A stretch of 64,000 bases of DNA from Polaribacter vadi (GCF_001761365.1 NZ_CP017477.1:3710001-3774000), one strand, 5' to 3'. Positions 17,584 to 26,268 are shown, counted from the stretch's first letter. Notes: generated from the sequence alone by a model not told the origin. Program-made: numbers and translations.

Positions 17584-18399
17584 TTAAACAGCAACATCAT
17601 ACTCACGTAAAGCATCGTTTAAAGATGTTTTTTTATTGGTGCTTTCTTTTCTTTTTCCGATAATTAATGCACAAGGTACATTATATTCTCCTGCAGCAAA
17701 TTTCTTGGTATAACTTCCAGGAATTACTACAGATCTTGCAGGTACAATTCCTTTCATTTCAACTGGTTCATCTCCAGTAACATCTATAATTTTAGTACTC
17801 ATTGTTAAGACAACATTAGCACCTAAAACTGCTTCTTTTTCTACTCTTACACCTTCTACAACTATACATCTAGAGCCAATAAAAGCACCATCTTCTATAA
17901 TTACAGGAGCTGCTTGTAAAGGTTCTAAAACTCCACCAATTCCAACACCACCAGATAAATGTACATTTTTACCAATTTGCGCACAAGAACCAACTGTAGC
18001 CCAAGTATCAACCATGGTTCCTTCATCTACATACGCACCAATATTTACATAACTTGGCATTAAGATTGTGCCAGCAGAAATGTAAGCTCCATGTCTTGCA
18101 ACAGCATTTGGTACTACTCTTATACCTCTTTCTGCAAAGTTTCTTTTTAATGGAATTTTATCATGATATTCAAAAATACCAGCTTCTAAAGTTTCCATTT
18201 TTTGAATTGGGAAATACAACACTACTGCTTTTTTTACCCATTCATTTACTTGCCAACCATCAGCTGTTGGTTCTGCAACTCTTAATTCTCCTTTGTCTAA
18301 TAAATCTACAACTTTTCTAATTGTGTTTATCGTGTTTTCTTCTTTTAATAAGTCACGATTTTCCCAAGCCGATTCTATAATTTTTCTAATATCTTCCAT
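17584..18399 (-). CDS. dapD: Tetrahydrodipicolinate N-succinyltransferase
   Basis: The 271-residue product has full DapD length. It has an alpha-helical N-terminal domain (to about 100) and a left-handed beta-helix built of hexapeptide repeats, with AYVDEGTMVDTWATVGSCAQ near 130 and GGVGIGGVLEP near 155. It succinylates tetrahydrodipicolinate in the succinylase route to meso-diaminopimelate and lysine, and acts in the cytoplasm as a trimer. It has its own promoter with both elements (18419-18446). Lysine genes are not clustered here. Confidence 0.97.
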   Translation of the reverse strand: MEDIRKIIESAWENRDLLKEENTINTIRKVVDLLDKGELRVAEPTADGWQVNEWVKKAVVLYFPIQKMETLEAGIFEYHDKIPLKRNFAERGIRVVPNAVARHGAYISAGTILMPSYVNIGAYVDEGTMVDTWATVGSCAQIGKNVHLSGGVGIGGVLEPLQAAPVIIEDGAFIGSRCIVVEGVRVEKEAVLGANVVLTMSTKIIDVTGDEPVEMKGIVPARSVVIPGSYTKKFAAGEYNVPCALIIGKRKESTNKKTSLNDALREYDVAV

Positions 18400-18418
18400 T
18401 CTAATAATTTCATTTTTG

Positions 18419-18446
18419 CAAATATAAATTGATTGCCAAAAACCAA
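18419..18446 (-). promoter_or_regulatory. dapD promoter with -33 and -7 elements
   Basis: The minus strand has TTG (18444-18446), a 17-nt spacer and TATATTTG (18419-18426). This fits the flavobacterial consensus TTG-N17-23-TAnnTTTG. The box ends 20 nt before the dapD ATG. Confidence 0.7.
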
Positions 18447-18561
18447 GGCGAATATACGTTTTTTAAACAGATATGGCTTGTTTGTTTAAAATACTAAGCC
18501 TAGATTCTTTTAACATATTGATTTTATTCTATTTAATGTATTCTATTAGAAGTTTAAACTT

Positions 18562-18569
18562 TATTTTTG
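18562..18569 (+). promoter_or_regulatory. Probable -7 box of ruvX
   Basis: TATTTTTG ends 18 nt before the TTG codon proposed as the ruvX start. Transcription would begin near 18575, downstream of any other possible start codon. Confidence 0.5.
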
Positions 18570-18586
18570 CAAAAAAAGTATAAGTT

Positions 18587-19000
18587 TTGGGAAGAATTTT
18601 AGCCATCGATTTTGGTAAAGTAAGAACAGGAATTGCAGTTACAGATCAATTAAAAATAATTGCTTCTGGTTTAACCACTGTAAAAACTGATGAATTAATC
18701 AAATTTTTGAAAGACTACATAGTTAAAGAAAAAGTAGAACTTTTTTTAGTGGGGAAGCCAAAACAAATGAATAATACTGATAGTGAAAGCGAAGCTCTCA
18801 TACTTCCTTTTCTAACAAAATTAGCGAAGGAAATTCCTCAAATTCCTGTAAAAAGAATCGATGAACGTTTTACCTCTAAAATGGCTTTTCAAACAATGAT
18901 TGATGGTGGTTTGAAAAAAAATCAACGAAAAAATAAAGCTTTGGTAGATGAAATTAGTGCCACAATTATTCTACAATCTTATTTATACAACAATGGTTAA
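18587..19000 (+). CDS. ruvX: RuvX/YqgF family pre-16S rRNA nuclease, TTG start
   Basis: The 137-residue product has the RNase H-like fold with the N-terminal GRILAIDFGKVRTGIAV block, the catalytic DERFTS segment near 91-96 and DEISATIILQSYL near the C-terminus. YqgF proteins process the 5' end of 16S rRNA and resemble Holliday junction resolvases. No ATG precedes the conserved DFG block and the first internal Met is near residue 60. The start must be the TTG at 18587 (TTG GGA AGA ATT). It is followed by def, but a separate promoter box precedes def. Confidence 0.92.
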   Translation: MGRILAIDFGKVRTGIAVTDQLKIIASGLTTVKTDELIKFLKDYIVKEKVELFLVGKPKQMNNTDSESEALILPFLTKLAKEIPQIPVKRIDERFTSKMAFQTMIDGGLKKNQRKNKALVDEISATIILQSYLYNNG

Positions 19001-19077
19001 TTGTAAAATTAGCCGTTAAAAAATAAATTGTTCAAAAAAACCTATTTTAAAAATTCGTAATTCGTAATTGTAAATTG

Positions 19078-19085
19078 TACTTTTG
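19078..19085 (+). promoter_or_regulatory. Probable -7 box of def
   Basis: TACTTTTG ends 21 nt before the def ATG at 19106. Confidence 0.5.
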
Positions 19086-19105
19086 CACCCAACAAAAAAG
19101 AAAAT

Positions 19106-19696
19106 ATGATTTTACCAATTGTAGCTTATGGAGATCCTGTTCTAAGAAAAGAATGTATGGATATTGATGCAGATTATCCGAACCTAAAAGAATTAATTGT
19201 AAACATGAAAGAAACCATGTACAATGCTTCTGGTGTTGGTTTAGCTGCTCCTCAAATAGGCAAAGCAATTCGTTTGTTTATAATTGATGCCTCTCCTTTT
19301 GCAGAAGATGAAGATTTAGATGAAGCTGATAGAGAAACTCTAAAATCTTTTAATAAAGTTTTTATAAACGCACAAATTTTAGAAGAAGAAGGAGAAGAAT
19401 GGTCTTTTAACGAAGGCTGTTTAAGTATTCCAGATGTTCGTCAAGACGTTTTACGTCAACCAAAAGTAACTATTGAATATCAAGATGAAGATTTTAAAAC
19501 TCATACAGAGGTTTTAGAAGGTTTAGCTGCAAGAGTTTTTCAACACGAATATGATCATATTGAAGGTGTTTTGTTTACAGACAAAATATCATCACTTAAA
19601 AAAAGATTGATTAAAAAGAAATTGGAAAACATTTCTAAAGGGAAAATAAATGCTGATTATAGAATGCGTTTCCCAAACTTAAAAAAAGGTAGATAA
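19106..19696 (+). CDS. def: Peptide deformylase
   Basis: The 196-residue metalloenzyme removes the N-formyl group from nascent proteins. All three family motifs are present: GVGLAAPQIG (43-52), EGCLS with the metal Cys (103-107) and HEYDH (147-151). An acidic insertion (DEDLDEADRETLK, about 68-80) separates motifs one and two, as is usual in Bacteroidetes deformylases. The order ruvX-def-DUF5606-mazG is characteristic of this group. Confidence 0.97.
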   Translation: MILPIVAYGDPVLRKECMDIDADYPNLKELIVNMKETMYNASGVGLAAPQIGKAIRLFIIDASPFAEDEDLDEADRETLKSFNKVFINAQILEEEGEEWSFNEGCLSIPDVRQDVLRQPKVTIEYQDEDFKTHTEVLEGLAARVFQHEYDHIEGVLFTDKISSLKKRLIKKKLENISKGKINADYRMRFPNLKKGR

Positions 19697-19803
19697 TATT
19701 ATATTTATTGATGTTTTATTAAAAAAAACATCAACTAAACATAAAATTAAAAGCCTTCTCGATTACAATCAAAATAAGACACTTTATAAAAAAATATATA
19801 TAA

Positions 19804-20232
19804 ATGGAATTTAGTAAAATTATTTCAGTAACTGGTAAACCTGGTTTGTTTCAAGTAGTATCACAATCAAAAAATGCAATTATTGTAGAATCTTTAACAG
19901 ATAAAAAAAGATTGGCAATTAATGCTACACAAAATGTGAGCATGTTAGAGAATATTGCAATTTACACCTATGAAGAAGATATGCCTTTGTTAGAGGTTTT
20001 TAAAGCAATGGCTGCAAAAACAGAAGGGAAAGAAGCAATTTCACACAAAGAAAGTGGGAAAAAATTAGCCTCTTTTTTCGAAGAAGTTTTACCAAATTAC
20101 GATGCTGAAAGAGTGTATTCTTCTAACATTAAAAAAGTAATTCAGTGGTTTAATTTGTTGATTGAAGCAGGTTTCGATTTTACACAAACTGATGAAGTTG
20201 CTGCAGAAGAAAATACTGAAAAAGAGTCTTAA
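19804..20232 (+). CDS. DUF5606 family protein
   Basis: The 142-residue product is soluble, without signal peptide. Its first half (MEFSKIISVTGKPGLFQVVS) looks like a small beta-barrel of SH3/KOW type. Its second half is helical (SFFEEVLPNYDAERVYSSNI), and the C-terminal tail is acidic. It matches the Bacteroidetes-specific DUF5606 family, which regularly lies between def and mazG as here. The function is unknown; the neighbours suggest a translation-linked or housekeeping role. Confidence 0.85.
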   Translation: MEFSKIISVTGKPGLFQVVSQSKNAIIVESLTDKKRLAINATQNVSMLENIAIYTYEEDMPLLEVFKAMAAKTEGKEAISHKESGKKLASFFEEVLPNYDAERVYSSNIKKVIQWFNLLIEAGFDFTQTDEVAAEENTEKES

Positions 20233-20326
20233 AAAATCTTCAGCTTTCAACAAGCAGTTTTACTATTTTTAGTTCATCAATTGGGCTTAAAATAGCGAAC
20301 TTTTAATATGTTGCAATCAAAAAACA

Positions 20327-21106
20327 ATGAACTCAAGAAAAGAACAACTTTCCGCATTTAATCGTTTGTTAGATATTATGGACGATCTTCGTGAGAAGTG
20401 TCCTTGGGATAAAAAACAAACATTAGAAAGTTTACGTCATTTAACAATTGAGGAGACTTATGAGTTGGCAGACGCAATTCTTGATAATGACTTGACAGAA
20501 ATTAAAAAGGAATTAGGAGATGTTTTGTTACACATTGTTTTTTATGCAAAAATAGGAAGCGAAAAAAAAGCTTTTGATATTGCAGATATTGCCAATAGTA
20601 TTTCTGATAAATTAATTAACAGACATCCTCATATTTATGGGGATGTTAAGGTTAAAGATGAAGCAGAAGTTAAACGAAACTGGGAGCAATTAAAACTAAA
20701 AGAAGGTAAAACTTCTGTATTAGAAGGTGTTCCAAAAAGTTTACCAGCAGTTGTAAAAGCAAGCAGAATTCAAGAAAAAGTTGCTGGAGTTGGTTTCGAT
20801 TGGGAAAAACCAGAACAAGTTTGGGAAAAAGTACAAGAAGAACTTACAGAATTAAACGAAGAAATTAAAGCTGGAAATAAAGAAAACATCGAAAAAGAAT
20901 TTGGAGATGTTTTATTTTCGATGATAAATTACGCACGTTTTATTGGCGTAAATCCTGAAAATGCTTTAGAAAAAACGAACAAAAAATTTATTAATAGATT
21001 CCAGTATTTAGAAAAAGCAGCCAAAAAAGAAGGGAAAGAACTTTCTGATATGTCTTTAACAGAAATGGATGTGTATTGGAATGAAAGTAAAAAGTACTTT
21101 TCTTAA
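20327..21106 (+). CDS. mazG: Nucleoside triphosphate pyrophosphohydrolase MazG
   Basis: The 259-residue product carries two MazG helical domains. The first has CPWDKKQT (25-32) and IEETYELADAI (41-51) with an ELGDVLLHIVFYAK stretch. The second has LNEEIKAGNKENIEKEFGDV near 180-200, so the metal-binding ExxE...ExxD pattern is visible in both. It hydrolyses (d)NTPs to monophosphates, as in house-cleaning and ppGpp control. The length is standard. Confidence 0.96.
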   Translation: MNSRKEQLSAFNRLLDIMDDLREKCPWDKKQTLESLRHLTIEETYELADAILDNDLTEIKKELGDVLLHIVFYAKIGSEKKAFDIADIANSISDKLINRHPHIYGDVKVKDEAEVKRNWEQLKLKEGKTSVLEGVPKSLPAVVKASRIQEKVAGVGFDWEKPEQVWEKVQEELTELNEEIKAGNKENIEKEFGDVLFSMINYARFIGVNPENALEKTNKKFINRFQYLEKAAKKEGKELSDMSLTEMDVYWNESKKYFS

Positions 21107-21270
21107 TTTTCTGTACAAATCATGCTTCATTTTTAAATCATTTTTTAGAAATGGTTTTCTCTTCAAATTATATATTTAGCAGTAAAATCAATCGTTTTAC
21201 TCTATATAAAAGCAACATCTATTTCAGTATCAATCCATTAAAATACTTACAAAAATTATCCTATTTTTTA

Positions 21271-21300
21271 TTGATAAAATAAAAATCTGTTGTAAATTTG
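21271..21300 (+). promoter_or_regulatory. SRP RNA promoter with both consensus elements
   Basis: TTG (21271-21273), a 19-nt spacer and TAAATTTG (21293-21300) match the Bacteroidetes consensus exactly. The predicted start coincides with the 5' end of the SRP RNA. Confidence 0.85.
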
Positions 21301-21303
21301 CAG

Positions 21304-21399
21304 TGGCAAGTCCTACACAACTAGCTCCCTTTGAATCCTCCAGGGTGGGAACACAGCAAAGGTATTAGGTTGTAGCAGTGTGATGTAGGTAGCTTGCCA
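21304..21399 (+). ncRNA. ffs: Small signal recognition particle RNA (4.5S type)
   Basis: The conserved SRP domain is visible: CCAGGGTGGGAACACAGCAA (21340-21359), in which GTG and CAC close a GGAA tetraloop beside the AGCA asymmetric loop that binds Ffh. The ends GGCAAG (21305-21310) and CTTGCC (21393-21398) pair, as do CCTACA and TGTAGG inside them, giving one long hairpin of about 96 nt. A T run follows directly as terminator. It works with Ffh and with FtsY, encoded at 33767, to target membrane proteins. Confidence 0.95.
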
Positions 21400-21632
21400 T
21401 TTTTTTTGTTCTGAACTTATTTCAGAACCTCTCCAAAAAATTTAATATTCTACTCAGCTTTTTGATATCTCTTTTGAGTTTCTTGAAATTATCTAATAAA
21501 AATCACTTTAATTATTTTTATAAGTGTAAGATAAAGGTAAGTTTATACAACATTGTTATATTTCTTATTTTTGTTTTACCATATTTGTACATCAATAATA
21601 AATCAATTTTAAAACCCAATAACCTTTAATAT
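21400..21632. other. Intergenic region between SRP RNA and SDR gene
   Basis: It contains the SRP T-run and AT-rich sequence. I see no gene. A TATTTTTG-like box near 21568-21576 is a weak candidate promoter for the SDR gene. Confidence 0.5.
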
Positions 21633-22436
21633 ATGAGTAAAGTTGTTTTAGTTACAGGAGCTTCCTCTGGAATAGGAAAAGCAATCGCTACTTTTTTACA
21701 CGAAAAAGGATACCAAGTTTATGGTACAAGCAGAAATCCTAAAAACAAAGAAAATTTTGCTTTTAACTTAATTGCTTTAGATGTTTTAAAAGTTGAAACT
21801 ATTAAAAATGCAGTAAATTTTATTATCAACAAAGAAGGAAGGTTAGATGTTTTGGTAAACAATGCAGGAATGGGAATTACTGGACCCATTGAAGATACTC
21901 CAACAGATGAAATGAGAGCCGTTTTTAATACAAACTTTTTTGGTGCTATCGATGTTTTAAAAGCTGTTTTACCACAAATGCGTTTGCAGAAATCAGGAAC
22001 AATTATTAATGTTACCTCTATTGCAGGATATATGGGATTACCTTTTAGAGGACTATATTCAGCTTCTAAAGGAGCTCTTGAAATTGTTACAGAAGCTACA
22101 AATATGGAAGTGAAAGGTTTTGGAATTAACATTGTAAATGTTGCTCCAGGAGATTTTGCAACCAATATTGCTGAAGGCAGATATCATACTCCAGTTTTTG
22201 AAAATTCGGCATACAAAGAGAATTATAAAACAAATTTAGATTTAATGAATTCTCATGTTAGTGAAGGGATGAATCCTATAGAAATGGCAAAAACTATTTA
22301 TAGAATCATAAATACTAAAAACCCTAAAATACATTATAAAGTTGGTGGTTTTATGGAGAAATTTTCAATTGTTTTAAAACGAGCTTTACCTGATAAACTG
22401 TATCAAAAATTACTAATGAATCATTATAAACTTTAG
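21633..22436 (+). CDS. Short-chain dehydrogenase/reductase (classical SDR)
   Basis: The 267-residue product has the NAD(P) motif TGASSGIG (8-15), NNAG (76-79), catalytic Ser in INVTSIAG (near 129) and YSASK (142-146). TSRN after beta-2 suggests an NADP preference. The C-terminal half, with IYRIINTKNPKIHYKVGGFM, resembles the retinol/17-beta-HSD-like bacterial SDRs, often of unknown substrate. Its TAG stop and the TAA stop of the convergent lipoprotein gene share bases. Confidence 0.88.
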   Translation: MSKVVLVTGASSGIGKAIATFLHEKGYQVYGTSRNPKNKENFAFNLIALDVLKVETIKNAVNFIINKEGRLDVLVNNAGMGITGPIEDTPTDEMRAVFNTNFFGAIDVLKAVLPQMRLQKSGTIINVTSIAGYMGLPFRGLYSASKGALEIVTEATNMEVKGFGINIVNVAPGDFATNIAEGRYHTPVFENSAYKENYKTNLDLMNSHVSEGMNPIEMAKTIYRIINTKNPKIHYKVGGFMEKFSIVLKRALPDKLYQKLLMNHYKL

Positions 22437-23473
22437 TCTTCTACGTTTATATGTTGGTTTGCATTTGGATTCAAATACATGTCAAGAATTTCAATTTCAC
22501 AGTTCAAGGCATTAAAATTCATTTTAATCCAACCATAAAATTTCTGATTATTTCTAATCAATTTTACTGCATAATAATCTGGAATAGTATTTCTAAATTC
22601 TTTTAAATACGTTAAATTATTTTGTAAAAAAAAGTTGTAGTTTTCATAAGGAGCTTCAAATTCATAAAAAACATCTAATGAATTTCTAACTTCAGCCGAA
22701 TTAAATTTATTTGCTGCGTAACTTCTCGTGTTTTCTGTAGAAAATGGTACTTCAAAAATTACAGGAAAAGGGGCACTAACATCTTTAGGCGATAAAATTT
22801 CATTTATACTTTCGTCTGTAGAAACTAATTTAATGTTATAAGCTACAAAATTTGGGTTATTAGCAAAATCAACTTCTTCTTCAGCAAGAATCGTATAATC
22901 AATTGTTCCATCCTCATCTAAATCAATATCTATTGGTAGTTTGTCTCCAAAACAATCAGAAAAATACGTATAATTTGTATCTTCAATAAAATAATCATCA
23001 GCGGCAAATTCTACCCAAAAATTAATGGTCTTCACTAATTTATCATGGTGGTCTCTATAAATAATTTGGCCAGAAAGTTTTTCGTTAAGCTCCCAGTCTT
23101 GTATCGTTACTTTTAGAACATATACTTGGGTTATAGCACTAACATCACCAGAACCACCATTATAAAATTCATATCCACGATCTATTTGTAAACAATTATC
23201 TATTTTATTAAAAACAAAATTAAGCGATTCAGAAACACCAAACTTATTTATATCTTTAGTATAGGTAATTTTAACTGTATTATCAGAATAATTACCTTTC
23301 CAAACAACAGGATTTGAATCACTTGATGTAATAATATTATCAGAATCTGACAAACCTAAATCATATAAATTGCAAAAAATAGTACCTTCAATGCCTTCTT
23401 CTGTATTTTTTGTTTCACAAGAAATTAGGATTATAAAAAATACAAGAAATGTTATATATTTATATATCTTCAT
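22433..23473 (-). CDS. Hypothetical lipoprotein
   Basis: The 346-residue product has a type II signal peptide (FLVFFIILISC, Cys19), so it should be lipid-anchored on an envelope membrane. The mature part is rich in Asp, Asn and aromatic residues and includes a calcium-loop-like DIDLDEDGTIDYTI near 184-197. This resembles secreted Bacteroidetes surface proteins of beta-sandwich type. I do not recognise a named family. It is convergent with the SDR gene, overlapping it by 4 bp. No promoter box was identified upstream. Confidence 0.65.
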   Translation of the reverse strand: MKIYKYITFLVFFIILISCETKNTEEGIEGTIFCNLYDLGLSDSDNIITSSDSNPVVWKGNYSDNTVKITYTKDINKFGVSESLNFVFNKIDNCLQIDRGYEFYNGGSGDVSAITQVYVLKVTIQDWELNEKLSGQIIYRDHHDKLVKTINFWVEFAADDYFIEDTNYTYFSDCFGDKLPIDIDLDEDGTIDYTILAEEEVDFANNPNFVAYNIKLVSTDESINEILSPKDVSAPFPVIFEVPFSTENTRSYAANKFNSAEVRNSLDVFYEFEAPYENYNFFLQNNLTYLKEFRNTIPDYYAVKLIRNNQKFYGWIKMNFNALNCEIEILDMYLNPNANQHINVED

Positions 23474-23637
23474 TGATGGCTTATTTTCTAAAATTTAAAA
23501 TTATTTTTATAATTGTTCGACTCTTTAAAACTAAGATAGTTTAATATAAAACAAAAAAAAGTACATATTTAGGCTATTTTTAAAGAATTTAGGGTAAAAC
23601 TTATAATTATTTTTTCTCTTTAAAAGAGGATTGTAAC

Positions 23638-23645
23638 TATCTTTG
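23638..23645 (+). promoter_or_regulatory. Probable -7 box of the fructose-6-phosphate aldolase gene
   Basis: TATCTTTG ends 30 nt before the ATG at 23675. Confidence 0.5.
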
Positions 23646-23674
23646 CTACAAATTAATCATATATTTTAAAAAAC

Positions 23675-24328
23675 ATGAAATTTTTTATTGACACAGCAAA
23701 TTTAGAGCAAATAAAAGAAGCACAAGCTTTAGGAATTTTAGATGGTGTAACCACAAATCCATCTTTAATGGCAAAAGAAGGTATTACTGGGCAAACCAAT
23801 ATTATTAACCATTATAAAGCAATTTGTGAGTTGGTAGAAGGAGATGTTTCTGCAGAAGTTATTGCTACAGATTTTGATGGTATGGTTAAAGAAGGTGAAG
23901 CTTTGGCTGCTTTAAATCCGCAAATCGTTGTAAAACTACCAATGATAAAAGACGGAATTAAAGCCTGTAAATATTTTTCATCAAAAGGAATTAAAACCAA
24001 CGTAACTTTAGTATTTTCTGCTGGGCAAGCATTATTGGCTGCAAAAGCAGGAGCAACGTATGTTTCGCCATTTATTGGTAGGTTAGATGATATTTCTACA
24101 GATGGTTTGAACCTAATTTCAGAAATTCGTTTAATTTACGATAATTACGGATTTGAAACGCAAATTTTAGCAGCTTCAGTTCGTCATACAATGCACATTA
24201 TCGATTGCGCAAAATTAGGATCTGATGTTATGACTGGGCCTTTAAGTGCTATTGAAGGTTTGTTAAAACACCCTTTAACAGATATTGGTTTGGCTAAATT
24301 TTTAGCAGATTATCAAAAAGGGAATTAG
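23675..24328 (+). CDS. fsa: Fructose-6-phosphate aldolase / small transaldolase
   Basis: The 217-residue product has the short TalC/FSA form. It begins [16 protein letters not shown], followed by DGVTTNPSL (23-31), [13 protein letters not shown] near 88-100 with the Schiff-base Lys, and SPFIGRLDD near 129-137. Long transaldolases exceed 300 residues, so this belongs to the TIM-barrel FSA/TalC group. It moves a dihydroxyacetone unit between sugar phosphates, in the cytoplasm. Distinguishing aldolase from transaldolase activity needs the residue at the FSA Gln59 position, which I did not assign. Confidence 0.92.
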   Translation: MKFFIDTANLEQIKEAQALGILDGVTTNPSLMAKEGITGQTNIINHYKAICELVEGDVSAEVIATDFDGMVKEGEALAALNPQIVVKLPMIKDGIKACKYFSSKGIKTNVTLVFSAGQALLAAKAGATYVSPFIGRLDDISTDGLNLISEIRLIYDNYGFETQILAASVRHTMHIIDCAKLGSDVMTGPLSAIEGLLKHPLTDIGLAKFLADYQKGN

Positions 24329-24384
24329 AAATAGAATTTACTTTTTGGTTATGAATTTTTAATCAAAACGTATAAAAGTAATTT

Positions 24385-24472
24385 GAAGCTATTTCCTGCT
24401 TTCGCTACTCGCTTTTTTTGCAGAAAAAGCAAAAAAGAGCTCAAACAGATCGCTCAATCAGGGCTAGACTTG
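24385..24472 (+). repeat. Dispersed GCTATTTCC repeat, copy 2
   Basis: It begins GAAGCTATTTCCTGCTTTCG and ends GCTCAATCAGGGCTAGACTT, with a central A/T hairpin (TTTTTTTGC and GCAAAAAA). It shares both ends with copies at 970-1118 and 61537-61614, and its middle (ACTCGCTTTTTTT...AAAAGAGCTCAAAC) with the element at 33597-33686. It lies after a gene 3' end. Confidence 0.8.
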
Positions 24473-24497
24473 TTTGCCAGCAAATATTAAAATTAAC

Positions 24498-24533
24498 AAA
24501 AACACTAAAAACTTATTGATTTTAGTGTTTTTT
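24498..24533. terminator. Hairpin terminator upstream of menD
   Basis: Arms AAAAACACTAAAA (24498-24510) and TTTTAGTGTTTTT (24520-24532) with a 9-nt loop and T run. Only 17 nt separate it from the first possible menD start codon. Confidence 0.75.
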
Positions 24534-24549
24534 CCTAAAAGAAAAGTTT

Positions 24550-26268
24550 TTGCGTAAAAATGATAACACAAAGATTTTTTCCCCTTTGGGGAAATTAAAA
24601 GAGGCTTCCTTTTTTCCAAAAAAGGAACTTGCTCAACAAGTAATTTCAGCCTGTCATCAATTTAATATTGGTACAGTTGTAATTTCTCCTGGGTCAAGAA
24701 ATGCGCCACTTACAATTGGGTTTTCTAATCATCCAGAAATAGAAACTTTAAGTATTGTAGACGAAAGATGTGCCGCTTTTTTTGCTTTAGGAATTGCACA
24801 ACAAACGCAAAAACCAGTAGCAGTTTTATGTACTTCTGGATCAGCTTTGCTAAATTACTATCCTGCAATTGCAGAAGCTTTTTATAGCAATATTCCTTTA
24901 GTTATAATTTCTGCAGACAGACCAAAATATTTAATTGATATTGGAGATGGACAAACCATCAGACAAGAAAATGTTTTTGAAAATCATATTTTATTTTCGG
25001 CAAACTTAATTGAAAACGAAAAGTTTAAAACCAGAAATGCGCAATTAATAGGAGAGGCTTTGCAAATATCGGTTTCTCAACAAGGTCCAGTGCATATAAA
25101 TGTGCCTTTTGACGAACCTCTGTACGAAACTGTTGGAGAATTAGCACATTTTAATTTTCCACATATTTCTTTGAGTTCTTTAGATAATTCTCATATCAAC
25201 TATAAAAGTTTAGCAGAAATTTGGAACAAAGCCAATAAAAAAATGTTACTTATTGGCGTAAATTATCCAGATGCTGAACTCCATAAATTAATGGACTTAT
25301 ATTCAGAAGATAAATCTGTTATTTTATTAACGGAAACAACCTCAAATTTGCATCATGAAAAAGCCATTAATGCTATAGATCAATTAATTTTTTCTTTAGA
25401 TGATGATGAGTTTAAGGAACTGCAACCAGATATTCTTATCACTTTTGGAGGTTTAATTGTTTCTAAAAGAATTAAAAAATTTTTAAGAACCTATCAACCA
25501 AAACATCATTGGAATATCGATGAGAAAAAAGCAATGAATACTTTTTTCTGTTTAACAGAGTTTATTCAAACAAAACCTGTAGATTTTTTCTCGAATTTTA
25601 ATAATATCATTTCTAAAAAAGAAAGTGATTATCAACCAAAATGGTTAGCCATAAGAAATCGAAGAAGAGTAAAACATGCTGAATATTTATCACAAATAAA
25701 ACATTCAGATTTAAAAGTTTATGAGCAAATTATAGAAAGCATACCAGAAAATTGCCAATTGCAATCAAGCAACAGTGCTGTTATTAGGTATGTACAAATG
25801 TTTAGTGTAAAAGATAGCATTAGTATTTTTTGCAACAGAGGTACAAGTGGTATTGATGGAAGCACAAGTACAGCAATTGGAGCAGCTTTTGCATCAAAAA
25901 AACAAACCGTTTTTATTACTGGAGATTTAAGTTTTTTCTATGATTCTAATGCACTTTGGAATAAAAATATTCCTGCTAATTTTAGAATTATTTTAGTGAA
26001 TAATTCTGGTGGAGGAATTTTTAAAATTATTCCAGGACCAGGAACCACAAATGCTGCCAATTATTTTGAAACGCCACATTGTTTAACAGCAGAACATTTG
26101 TGTAAAATGCACGAATTCGAGTATCAACAGGCATCTTCGACAATAACCGTTGAAAAAGAATTAAAAGGATTTTTTGAAACATCAGAAAAACCAAAAATTT
26201 TAGAGATATTTACACCGAGTTTAGAAAATGACACAGTTTTAAAAGACTATTTTAAATATATAAAATAA
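24550..26268 (+). CDS. menD: SEPHCHC synthase (menaquinone biosynthesis MenD), start codon uncertain
   Basis: The 572-residue ThDP enzyme adds a succinic semialdehyde unit to isochorismate in menaquinone synthesis. Conserved parts are VISPGSRNAPLTIGF near 45-59 and AVLCTSGSALLNYYPA near 97-112. The ThDP/Mg segment is ITGDLSFFYDSNAL near 457-470, with VNNSGGGIF after it. Related proteins begin almost directly at the equivalent of FPKKELAQQV (residue 22 here). No ATG exists in frame upstream. The candidates are TTG at 24550 and TTG at 24586, both in or before a dispersed CCCTTTGGG repeat. The true start may be non-ATG or altered by the repeat. It overlaps the next gene by one base (TAATG). Confidence 0.9.
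   Translation: MRKNDNTKIFSPLGKLKEASFFPKKELAQQVISACHQFNIGTVVISPGSRNAPLTIGFSNHPEIETLSIVDERCAAFFALGIAQQTQKPVAVLCTSGSALLNYYPAIAEAFYSNIPLVIISADRPKYLIDIGDGQTIRQENVFENHILFSANLIENEKFKTRNAQLIGEALQISVSQQGPVHINVPFDEPLYETVGELAHFNFPHISLSSLDNSHINYKSLAEIWNKANKKMLLIGVNYPDAELHKLMDLYSEDKSVILLTETTSNLHHEKAINAIDQLIFSLDDDEFKELQPDILITFGGLIVSKRIKKFLRTYQPKHHWNIDEKKAMNTFFCLTEFIQTKPVDFFSNFNNIISKKESDYQPKWLAIRNRRRVKHAEYLSQIKHSDLKVYEQIIESIPENCQLQSSNSAVIRYVQMFSVKDSISIFCNRGTSGIDGSTSTAIGAAFASKKQTVFITGDLSFFYDSNALWNKNIPANFRIILVNNSGGGIFKIIPGPGTTNAANYFETPHCLTAEHLCKMHEFEYQQASSTITVEKELKGFFETSEKPKILEIFTPSLENDTVLKDYFKYIK
24577..24607 (+). repeat. CCCTTTGGG-core dispersed repeat at the menD start
   Basis: TTCCCCTTTGGGGAA palindrome followed by ATTAAAAGAGGCTT. 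The same arrangement occurs at 29091-29119 and 30121-30151, where it ends a few bases before an ATG, and inverted at 29997-30024. Confidence 0.65.

Noticed and set aside
21719..22165. 148-codon minus-strand frame opposite the SDR gene
   Set aside because: It is the mirror of a well conserved enzyme and has no family features. The same applies to the frames opposite other genes (for example 5260-5625, 10280-10642, 55224-55484).
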